DNA from: Liolophura sinensis
Lineage: Eukaryota; Mollusca; Polyplacophora; Chitonida; Chitonidae
DNA: 64,000 nucleotides
Assembly (NCBI RefSeq): GCF_032854445.1
Contig: NC_088306.1
Span: 15,307,386-15,371,385, forward strand
Direction: 5' to 3'
Shown: positions 43,301 through 55,300 of the stretch, piece after piece
How the letters are laid out: each line of letters starts with the position of its first letter
Position numbering within the stretch: the stretch's first letter is position 1
Notes under the pieces: model-generated
Seen by the model: only the letters and a program-made list of their open reading frames with translations
Told to the model about the DNA's origin: nothing
Database searches by the model: none
Made by a program: the position numbers and the translations under genes

Positions 43301-46300
43301 TCAGAGATAATTAAATTTCTGGGTTTTCATGAAGAATTTATATGGAAGAGAGTTAATTAGAACTGAATTTTAATGCCATTATACCCAAGATATTATTGCC
43401 AAATATTTTTTGTGAGAGTCATGTGCGTTTATCCACTGCTCTTTGCCATGTGTACTGACTGAACTTTTGACACGTTGAAACCAAAGCTGAATAAGCGAGA
43501 TCTGGTTTTGATGCTGCTTTGAGGAGCTCTGAATATGTGAGTTGATGAGCCAGCAAGGGCTCAAATATGAAAGTAATTTATTTATTTCATTAGAGTTTTA
43601 TACAATTCCCACAACCATCAGCAAGTTTCTGGCACACCTTCCCATGTATGACCGGAGACTGAACCAGCAGGAGCTGCATGGACAAGGCTTCTGAGTAACT
43701 GTGCTGCGATAACACGCCAGCCTCCAGGATCTCTTGGCCACACAGGCAACCAAATCTGAAATTTAGGCAGCTGAATAATCTACTTGGGTAAATGTGTCAA
43801 AAGTTATATAGGCAGCAACAGAAACAAGAATACACTGTACCTTTACATTAGACTCAACCTCAGAGTATGTCAGATAAGCTTTAGATATACAGCTAGGTTA
43901 GATCTTCATGCAACATGATGGCATGTTAACATCGGTGAGGTTTGACCAATGATTTGTATATCTATAAATCAACCATCAAAATCTCCTGATTACCTTACTT
44001 TTCCAACACTAAAGTAACGTAACACCTACTGTAAAACTAGAGATTTCACATGGGCCTGAAAATACATAGCAGGTGGACTGCCAAATGATGTCTTTGCATT
44101 TTTGTATTTACTTGACCCTGTGAATTTCAGTATGCTTGATTCTGACTGATTCATCCAACTTTACATAGGGCAGTCATGAGAAGTTTTCATAGAAGTTTAA
44201 GTTCTTTAATGTTAAGAAGGACTCCAGTGTTCATGTCAGACATATCATTGTAAGGTTTTTATGTTCTTGTGAAAATCGATTTTTACAGACTAAATTTGAG
44301 GAGGAATACAGTATTGATAAAAACATTAGGATGGCTATAGCTGTTTTATCCGTTTTCTGAAAATCTTGATACATAATACAGTAGGCTGTATTAAGTTTCT
44401 TCCTCTTGGGAAAAAAAAATGGTTTGGGGGGGGGAAAAAATTCACAGGGTCAAGTACATACATAAATGCAAAGACATCATTTGGCAGTCTACCTGCTACG
44501 TATTTTCAGGCCCATGTGAAATCTCTGGTTTTGTAGTAGGTGTTAAGTTGCTTTAGTGTTTGAAAAGTAAGGTAATCAGGAGATTTTGATGGTTGATTTA
44601 TAGATATACAAATCATTGGTCAGACGTCACCAATGTTAAAATGCCGTCATGTTACATGAAGATCTAACCTAGCTGTATATCTAAAGCTTGTCTGACATAC
44701 TCTGAGGTTGAGTCTAATGTCTCGCCACAAAGGTTTATGTGGAACGTCATTACACTAACCTGATAAAAGACCAGCTGCCAATTTCAGCCACAAATCTTCT
44801 GCCAAGATATTCCCTCTTGCATATTTATGAGATAGAAGTAACAGGGATTTTTAGAGTCTAGCTACGTACTGGGCTAGCTTTTATACATTCCGACATAATT
44901 GAGTTACTTCCCCAGTGGAGGTGAGATCTTCTCTGTGGGCGGGTAGAAATGCATTATTTCTACTGATGAGACATCAGCGACCAGTTCTAAACAAGGATCT
45001 TGTATGTACCGGTACATGTAAAGGCCTGCTTAAATGCAGATTTTCTATTTATGTAGCCCGAAGAATGCAATTATCTGTGGGCTTTTCTCTGTTTTGATAG
45101 GCTCGTCGAAATGACAGAGAAGAAATCCGCAGGAAGTTGGCCATGGGGACAGGAGACGAGGATTATTACTACGGCGAACGCGCGTTTAAAAAGCCGAGCC
45201 TGCAGACGCGGCTACAGAGTGGCATGAATTTACAAATATGTTTTATGAACGAAGCTACGCTAGCAGGAGATGGAGATGGAAACCAGGCAACCGTTGAGAA
45301 AGGAGTGGACGGAGAGAAAGTGCCGCCGTCCAGTTCCTCACCCCAAAGTGGTTCATCACTGATTGAGGTAAGGCTGATTTAATTGCTACATTATATTATC
45401 CCATGTCTTAAATCTACAGTCTTTGGTGAAACCGATGCTTTCCATGTTGTTTGAAAAGACAAATTTCAGCATTATTGAATAGCCTGACTACACGGAATCC
45501 TTGTTTTTGTGATCGGGAGGAACAGGTGGAAATAGTTTACCTGGTAAAATGTTTAAAATTGCTCATTTTCTCTACTTTTACTTGAATATTTCTTTCATAA
45601 GTGCCCCAAGAATGTAAGACTTTAATAAAACCCATTTATTATTATTGGATTGGCCTATCTGCATAATCTGGCTTTTAAAGTATAATTGTCTTCCAAAAGG
45701 CGTAGGAGTATTGGCGTGTGGAAAATGAAGGCATTGGATATGTGAATGCAGTGTTGGATCCATAGAAAAGCCATTGCCTGGATTCTAGTTAAAGCCCTTG
45801 AAGTACATAAGGCCCACTGGGGAAAGCTCTAGCATAGTACAGTACTGGTATAAAAGCTTACATGTTGACAGTGTGGTAAGGGCCTTGGATTGCTTCTGGT
45901 AAAGGCTACTGCATTGCTACATTCTGGTAAAAACTACATTTTTATGTCGAATTCCTGCGAATTAATAATAATAATAAGTCAATTACCTACTGGATTCATA
46001 TAAAACCCCTTGTGTTGTGTAAGGGTTCTGGTACTGTTAAGGCCACAGGGTTATCTTGTTTTGGTAACAGCTAAGGAGTTTATGAATGGTCTATTTGGTT
46101 TAATTTCTTGAATGATTATTTAGTTAGGATATTGTTTGTCATTGAAGATCTACACGTCCGACTTTTTTGGGACAAAATGCTAATTTTGATGAATAGAGGG
46201 ATGGAGTTTTTTGTGTTAAGAGTTGAGGTTTGAAACCTTCATATTTTTGTACATTTGTGAAGAATTATTGGCCCTGGATTAAGGGATTCAGAACTGTTTA

Positions 46301-49300
46301 TCACTCATGGAGTATGATATAGGATGTAAATTTATGTAATTTAAAAACTGCTAACTGGTATGACTAGTCAGATTGAAACTAGAAGAGATGTTATAGCTTA
46401 TAAGGAATTAATTTGCTCAGAATGGAACAAAATCCTGAAAAGGCAGCATTTTCATAAATACGTATATATTTGGAAACTTGTTTTGATTTTTTTTTTTTAA
46501 ATATAGAAGATCATTAGATTTATCATGGAAATTAATCTCACAATTATTGCTTGCAGTTGTTGTTGTATAAAGTGAGATGAAAATTGTATTTATTGAAAGC
46601 TGAGTTAGAGATGTTTTTTGGAAAAGACTTGGACCTTGGAAGGCTTGCAGGAATGCAGAAATTGTACTTTGAGAACACCGAACTCTTTCCCTATTTCTAG
46701 TTTTCACAGTTCTCTTTTATGCATGAAAACGTGTCAGTACACTCTGCAATTTATATTTTGCAGTTAAGGCATTTGACTCCTACTGAAGTGCAGGCATTTG
46801 ACAGGTATTGAGAGTCAGGAGATGACAAAACAGTTTATTGAGCTTCAGGAATTTGATATTACTGGGGTGTTGACAGTTATTGGAGTTTAAGCATTTGACA
46901 ATTGTTGTATGTAACAGTTATTAGAGGTAGGGTTGGGTGTTCAGACTTTTGATGCGTCTTTGTGTCCAGAATTTTGGAAGTCCAGATTAAGCTACTTGTC
47001 CTAAGCAAAGACTTTATAACCTCTGTGAGGAAATGTAATTATGACTTTAATTCCACCAAAAACACTAGATTTACTATGCTTGCCGATCTCCAGGCGGCTG
47101 GCCGGTAAAGCTCAGCAGGTGACGTCATTGATAGCCAATCCAAGTCTAGCTGGCCTATATAACCTGGGAATTCGCATCAAAGCAATGTCATTTTTTGCGA
47201 TGGATTTTAGCTGCACAGAAGCAAATATGCTGCCATATCAATTTGAACCCATAGTAGACAATGGTGAAGTTCCAAATTATGACATTGACATCCCTGGGCT
47301 GACTTCAGATTCAGAGTTTCAGACATTGAATTTGATCTTTGTCCAAGTGCACTGGCAATACTACGGACTGGCAGGCTTTTGCATTATCTGGTGTTACACT
47401 GTAGGTCTACATTTTATGTGTATATCAAATCTAATATTTACTATTCTTTTGTTCTGTCCACTTCACAGTAAATATCATTCATTTCCTCAAGTGGATTTAC
47501 TTCAAAAATTAATTTTTGTGCATTTAATCAAGGCAGTACTGAAAACAATTCTTACAGCTGTTTAATTTTCCTAGTTACATGTATATTGTGGCCGAAAGTA
47601 CTCAAGCATGTCAAAAAGGTATTATGAAGGGTGGCTTTAATCCTCATTTGTTTCTTATGGTGTTGCTTAATCCTTGTAATCTAAATCATAGATTAAGACA
47701 ATGTGGGATGGATTATCGCTATGTAATATTGCTTTTGCATCTACTTTGAGCAGTATTCAAAGAGATGTCACTTGTTTCCGCACCTTTGATGAGTAAATTT
47801 AATCAACAACCAATATTTCAACTCCAGTAATTCATTCTTGATAAATGCAGTCAAGCAACTTGATTGGTTTTGGATTGTTTTGGGTTTTAATCGTCCTCTT
47901 TAGCGGATCAGAAACTGCTACCATTGCCATAGGTGTCAAACGGCCATTGGGTTGTTGTACACAGTTCTCAAGTTGTTAGAAGCTCACTCATTGGTCCACA
48001 GGAGTGACACAGCCAATGGTATAGCCTGTATCAAAGCGACATTCATGTGGATGTCATTGCATGATTGTATCTACTTTTCTTTCACGTTACTGGCATACCT
48101 CAGATTGATCAAACTAATGACGAATGAACTTGCGCTTTGTTTCACACCCACCCAGCCCTATCACCATGTTTTCCAGAGGGACAAATCGTCTGGAAACTTG
48201 AAAAAAAACCTAATTTTATTGTTCCTCGGCGGCCTGTTTTTACAACCATATGCAGAACAGCAAAGCATTTCGTGGAGAAATTTGATATGCTTGTTGTCAC
48301 TTGTGTTACTTTTTAACACTGAACTAAATGACAAAGCTCTGACAGCTTATAAAGTTTGAACTTTTATGACTTCATTCAGCGAAGACTACTGAGTGTTGGC
48401 GGAAAAAATACATAAACCCAGTCTCATTATCTCATGATTTTAATGCCATATTACCCAGATTACTGTACTTTTTTCCAATATCTTCTTACACTCATTTTAA
48501 CACCATATACAGGGGTACCTAATTATGAATAAATAACCAGTCTGGACACTAATCCTTTAAGGTTCAGGCTGATGTCAGTTGTTTCAAGTTCAGATATGTA
48601 CCTAGTATTGCAATCCATGCAGACATTTAACATTTCCCTTTACAGTACCTGGTTTATGTGTTACATATAGAATCCAAGCTTATTTATGGCTCTGGGGCCT
48701 CCGTGGCTCAGGTGGTTAGCGTGCTAGCGAAGCGTAATGACCCTGGAGTCTCTTAACAATGCGGTTGCTGTGAGTTCAAGTCCAGGTCCTGTTGGCTTCC
48801 TCTCCAAATGCATGTGGGAAGGTCTACCAGCAACCTACGGATGGTTGTGGGTTTCCCCCGGGCTCTGCCCGGTTTCTACCCACCATAATGCTGGCCGCCG
48901 TCGTATAAGTGAAATATTCTTGAGTACAGCATAGAACACCAATCAAATAAATAAATAAATTATTTATGACTCTCACTCAGTGTTCTTTCCAGATACATGT
49001 AACACACATTACTGAACTCAACGAAGGATTTCCATCTGACAGATGAATTTGGTTGGGGATTTGCTGGAAGGATATTGGGTAGAATTTAATGAGCTCTTTT
49101 GTAGCCCTAAGAGATATTTGATTGACACATTGGGTAATTTGATAGGTGCGTGTATGAATTTACTGTTGAAAGTGAAATCTCAGAGTAAACATTTTTTATG
49201 TTAAACAAGATACAATGAAATGCAGTCAACTTACATTGAGTGTGTTTTCAACTCACCATCTTGAATGAATCTGATATATATTTCCCTTTATTTCGTCATT

Positions 49301-52300
49301 TTGTTTCGTCTTCATGTAACGATGCTGATTGGTTGTCCAGTAATCTTTCTGCCTTTATTGTAAAGTCTAATATCATAATTTATTAATATGTGGTGCATTT
49401 TTTTAAGAAGCAGAAGATTTACATAGAGGACAGGAAGTGGAATTCTTGACATCATAAGTGGAATTGTGATTACCGTAATTCAGTAAGCTTTCGCATGTTC
49501 GCCAAGTGTTTATTCAAGCATATTCTGAAGGCATGGTGCCTAGACCGATAACATTATACATTTTGTAAATCCCTGAATATGGCCAATCCAACCTGTGTAG
49601 TTTTGTGTCGTCCTGGCCTAGTGGTTTATAGCGGTTTGTAATTGGGTTTCCTTCCATCTCTGCCCAGTTTCCTCCCACCATTTATTATTGGTTTCCAGCA
49701 TATAAGTGAAATATTCATAAATACAGCATAAAACACCAGTGAAATAAATAAATGAATATGTGACATGTACATTACCTGTCAGTTTTATGAAGGGACATAG
49801 AAAGAGAGCAACCATGATCTGTATCCCGTAGATCTATGTTTTTTTTGATATATAAAGTTAAAACGAAGGCAGCTTAACATGAAACTGTGTAACCTGGATT
49901 GTGAGCTTTTATGTACCAGAAGTTATTGTAGGTCTTGTTGAGTAAAACATCTTGGTCAAGTACTACAAACTCAAACTCTCATTATGAATGTTTTGGCTAA
50001 AAGTGCAGAGGAGAAAAAATTTTCTCCCATTTAAATATACAATATGGTAATATTGTGGATCAATTTTCCATTGGCCCCAGCACCTTCTGCCATGTAAGCT
50101 TAATGAAGCTGTTATCCTGTTTCCCATGGGTGCTTCGGACAGGCTAAAAGATTCAAAACTGCTTCTTTCGATTAACTGCGTTTCCTTGGTGAAAGATTCT
50201 GATTGGTGTAATATAGTAAATACTTTTAAGTCTTGTAAATAAAAGAGGCATCACCTTAAAGGTATTGTCATGCAAATTCCAAATATTGTTTTCATGATTT
50301 TGTTTTGTGTGTTTCCACAGTGAATAAAATGCAGACAACATTTATGAGAATCTGTTCTGGGCCATATTGAAGCTGAGTGGTATTCTGTTTAGCTGCTAAG
50401 AAGGGTTAAACTGTCATGTCTTTACACCAAATACAGATATAAATGTAAGGCTACATGCTTGCTCGTGGAATGTAGAAATATAGCAGTCAGAACTTGTTTA
50501 ACAGCTGAAAAGAATTTCTACATGTCGGTGTCCCTCAACATGTTGAGTATGGTTCCAACAGTCCACCAAACTGTTGCCAACATTTAAGATTTTCTGATAA
50601 GAAAATCAATAAAACTTCACAAAAAAAACCTCTCACATGGCTCTATAATGTTGAATCAATCAAAATCAAACAAAATGTGTTACTTAAGAAATGATAAATT
50701 TTAAGTGAAATACATTTACAGTATATTGACCTGGTTTAAAATTGTAATTTGTTCTTCAGCATTCTGTAGATTACCAGTATTTATAACATGATGTGAAAGA
50801 AAAGGTGATCTTTGGTAGGGTGGGCTAGATGAATTGCTAAACACATGCCCTTGACCTTATGCCTTTCAAGTTACATGTTTACATCTGTTGTATGTTTTTA
50901 GTTCATTTTAGGAGTTCAGTAAGGAGCTTTACCTCTTTGGTAAAGTTGTGCACTAGCATCCCACAGTGTCTTTTACCACCACAATGATTTACAGCTCCAT
51001 AAAGTATGAAGTCACTGCTCTGCAATCCTTATGCTGCTCTGCAGTCTTTACGCGTATGGTAAATAGTGAAAGTTGTGACAGTATAATAATTTTGGTCTTT
51101 ATTGTTGTTTTAATGGCAAGATCTTAGCACTTTGCAATTACAGGATAATATCCATTTTTTGGGGGGAGGGCGAGGGGGTGGGGGGTGGTGGTGGTTAGGG
51201 GTCAATATTTGAATATATGACTTGAACATTACACAGTTCTACAAACTGCTCAATCAGGCAAGCTACTGGTATTCTCTGAATGCTTTGTTTTTTTTTTATT
51301 TTTTGTTTTTTTTTTCCACTTTAGCTTGCCTGCATGAAGTAAGGTGAGGTATCGTGAGAGGGGGGAAAGTGTTGGTGTCAGGTTAAGCTTTTTTTAGCTC
51401 CTGTATAATGGGCTATCACACATGGATTGAAGGTTAGGCTTTTTTTTTGGCTCCCTAGTTTAAGATATGGTGTGTAAATGCACATTCTCACATGGCAGGT
51501 TAAGCTTTTTTTTTTTTTAACTCTTGTATATTGGGCTATCACACATGGATTGAAGGTTAGGCTTTTTTTTGCTCCCTAGTTTAAGGTATGGTGTGTAAAT
51601 TCATTTTCTTAGGTAGCAGGTTAATCTTTTTTTTTTTTTTGAGCTCCTGTGTAATGGCGATCATATGTGAATCTCCAACAAACAGCGATAGAAAGTTATG
51701 TTTTGTTTGTGTTTCTCATATTTCTTTTTGCCTTTGTACATCTACAAAGGGCCAACAGATGGAAGGTTGAACTGTTTTATTGGTTTTAGCTTTATAGGCT
51801 TTGTAAATGTTATTTAATGGTTTTAATTGATAGATTTGAATTCTAAAATTTACCAGTTACATAAACTTCAGTTTGTTTTCTGTAGTAAAGACGTTCTCTA
51901 GAAATTAAGCCTCTATGCAGGGCAACAATTTGTTGAATATAGGGTTTCTGTCACTTTATTGATTATGAGATTTATGGACTTTGCCAGATTTATCATTTTT
52001 GTTATCAAGAAAAGTTTCATGCAGGGCTACGATTTTTATGCCTACTTACATGTAGGATAACAAGAAAGGTATTGGGTTCCTCTGGCGATCTTACCCTATC
52101 CCTGTTTTGTGGACATCATGCACACATTCAGATTGACTTCATTCTGTTCTGGTGTGAACGCGGAGTTCTACGAACCTTTCTTGTAGGACTACAGTTTCTT
52201 ATGCAATCACTTATGTAGACAAGAATTACACAGAAGACAGGAAGTGGAATTGTGATTACACGGTAATTTCGTTAAGCTTTCGCATGTTTGCCAAGTGTTT

Positions 52301-55300
52301 ATTTAAGAATATTCTGAAGGCATTGCGTGTAGACTGATAATATTATATGTTTTGTAAAGCCCTGAATATGGCCAATCCAACCTGTGTAGCTTTTTGTCCA
52401 AAATCAAATTAAAATCATGCATAAATCGCGCTGAAAGTTTGCTCTTTCACATGGGAAAAGGTTGAGAAATTACGGTAGAGTAAAGTATGATCCAGGCTAT
52501 TAAATACTCCCAGTTGGCACTGGGTGTTTCATTGACCACACTTCCTCAGAGCACAAGCATAATTTATGAACATAAGAAAGATGGGACAGAAATGAAACAT
52601 TCATGATCTGGTTTCAATCCAGGTCTTTTCGATTTCAATCTAGATCTCATTCATTTCAGTCTAGACCTCTTTGGTTTCAATGTAGACCTCTTTGGTTTCA
52701 ATCTAGACCTCTTTGGTTTCAGTCTAGACCTCATTGGTTTCAATCTAGACCTCATTGGTTTCAGTCTAGACCTCTTTGGTTTCAATCTAAACCTCATTGG
52801 TTTCAATCTAGACCTCATTGGTTTAATTCCAGATCTCGTTGGTTTCAATCCAGATCTCATTCAGCTGCAGTTTAGGTCAAGAGGTTTGTCAAGTTCTTGA
52901 CAGTGGTGCTCTGCAGTCATATATGGGAAATATGAATTGCAAATCGAATAAATAATTTAATATTAAAATAAATAAAACACTTGGGTAGTTTTCAGTTGTG
53001 AGTATAAATGCCATAACTGTCAATAATTGCTCTTTGGTCCAATTTGCTGCCACCATAATGAGGGGGCCTTCATATGAAGAGAAATATTCTTGAGTATGGC
53101 ATAAAACACCAATCAAATAAATAAAAAATTGCCTGTTTGGAGTTTATGAAAGAGGTCAGTGAACTACATAGTTAAGTGAAGAGCATTGTCCACGCTTTGT
53201 AATGTCTTAACATGCTTGATGTTTTGTGTTATTTTCAGAAAAAATCCAGTCCTATACAGAATGACAAGAAACCATTGAGCAATTCGCCACCAAAACACAA
53301 AACAGGGGAGCTAACTGTGAAGATAGACGAACCTGTGGAAGACGAAGATTTCTTTAAAAAACAAGCTCGATTACAGGCTGAAGCCAGACTAGCGCTTGCC
53401 CAGGTAAGAACAGGGTACATCAGGCTCTTACCTATATTGCAAAGAGACTGATTTGGCTACAGTGCTGTCACATCTGTACCTCACATGTTGGGGCCGGAAG
53501 GTTTGTCTGTAAATTTCCAAAATTACCCTGAACATTCCAGCTTCACACAAGGCCAACTGTCAAGTTTTGTTTGTTTTAGACTGAGACTGTCAGCTCACTT
53601 GTTAATGAAATGTCATTATTTATGCGCATACTCTAATTCTGAAACCTTTTCAACCGCCTCTTCAACCAATATTTTGAATCACTCTGAGAGATTTATGGGG
53701 TGTAGAGAAATAATTTGCACAGTTTTTATAAAATTTGCATCTTTAGTGACTCAAATGAATCATTTTAGCATCATTTTGATGATAAACGAAAGCTTAACTT
53801 CCACTTAAAAAACGGCTTCAGTGGTTGAAAAGGTTGAAGATTTACTGTAGTTTTACTTGTGTGTAGATATTTCTGATGTTTGCATGTGTTTTCTACCCTT
53901 CACAGGCCAGTACGATGGCTCACATGCAGTTAGAAGTGGAGAGACAGATGAAGAAAAAATCACCAATAGCCGATATGGTGAGCGTTCACAATCCTGAACC
54001 ATGACCTGGGCTGAAGTCAGTGTACTAGAGAGTTGTGTACTACTCAACTTTCGAGTACCACCTTAAATTTTGGGTGCTGAAGCCTACTTTTTCCCAACAG
54101 GATATCACCGTATACCTTCCAAACAGATCTAGCTCTTAGAACTCTTTAAGTTTTAAGATGAGTTTCCTCTGGGACTGTGCATGGTTTCCCCTTCCTGTAA
54201 TGTTGGTAGCAGGATATCACCCTATACCTTCCAAACAAACCTAGCTCATACAACTCTTTTAAGTTTTAAGATGAGTTTCCTCTGGGACTGTGCATGGTTT
54301 CCCCTTCCTGTAATGTTGGTAGCAGGATATCACCCTATACCTTCCAAACAAACCTAGCTCATACAACTCTTTTAAGTTTTAAGATGAGTTTCCTCTGGGA
54401 CTGTGCATGGTTTCCCCTTCCTGTAATGTTGGAAGCAGGATATCACCCTATACCTTCCAAACAAACCTAGCTCATACAACTCTTTTAAGTTTTAAGATTA
54501 GTTTCCTCTGGGAGTGTGTATGGTTTCCCCTCCCTGTAATGTTTGAAGCAGGATATCACCCTATACCTTCCAAACAAACCTAGCTCATACAACTCTTTTA
54601 AGTTTTAAGATGAGTTTCCTCTGGGACTGTGCATGGTTTTCCCTCCCTGTAATGTTGGTAGCAGGATATCACCCTATACCTTCCAAACAAACCTAGCTCA
54701 TACAACTCTTTTAAGTTTTAAGATGAGTTTCCTCTGGGACTGTGCATGGTTTCCCCTTCCTGTAATGTTGGTAGCAGGATATCACCCTATACCTTCCAAA
54801 CAAACCTAGCTCATACAACTCTTTTAAGTTTTAAGATTAGTTTCCTCTGGGAGTGTGTATGGTTTCCCCTCCCTGTAATGTTGGAAGCAGGATATCACCC
54901 TATACCTTCCAAACAAACCTAGCTCATACAACTCTTTTAAGTTTTAAGATGAGTTTCCTCTGAGACTGTGCATGGTTTCCCCTCCCTGTAATGTTGGTAG
55001 CAGGATATCACCCTATACCTTCCAAACAAACCTAGCTCATACAACTCTTTTAAGTTTTAAGATGAGTTTCCTCTGAGACTGTGCATGGTTTCCCCTCCCT
55101 GTAATGTTGGAAGCAGGATATCACCCTATACCTTCCAAACAAACCTAGCTCATACAACTCTTTAAATTTTAAGATGAGTTTCCTCTGAGACTGTGCATGG
55201 TTTCCCCTCCCTGTAGTGTTTGTAGCAGGATATCACCCTATACCTTCCAAGCAAACCTAGCTCATACAACTCTTTAAATTTTAAGATGAATTTCCTCTGG

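Larger units (their letters stand above)
11788..45100. other. SCHIP1 intron between exons B and C (33.3 kb)
   Basis: The largest intron. It carries both SINE families, MITEs, a LINE relic, the foldback at 43845-44720, many tandem repeats and the two candidate alternative exons. Stretches in which I recognise nothing: 15630-16915, 16970-17880, 19240-20700, 20920-25560, 25620-26710, 27070-28480, 29210-31000, 31820-32570, 32780-34430, 34920-37380, 37740-39100, 39890-40920 and 44730-45100. The region 21200-24600 is relatively repeat-poor and would be the place to look for conserved enhancers. Confidence 0.55.
45368..53238. other. SCHIP1 intron between exons C and D (7.9 kb)
   Basis: Holds the promoter-like cluster (47120), a full-length SINE (48694), a truncated SINE (49642), MITE copies (49471, 52261), a roughly 118-bp repeat (51381), a 21-bp array (52605) and a SINE fragment (53050). 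The stretches 45370-47100, 47570-48670 and 49760-51370 hold nothing recognised beyond G-rich and T-rich runs. Confidence 0.6.

Noticed and set aside
47952-48359. 135-codon ORF after the promoter-like cluster
   Set aside because: Hydrophobic, compositionally biased and in a different context from the acidic ORF at 47185. No conserved motif.
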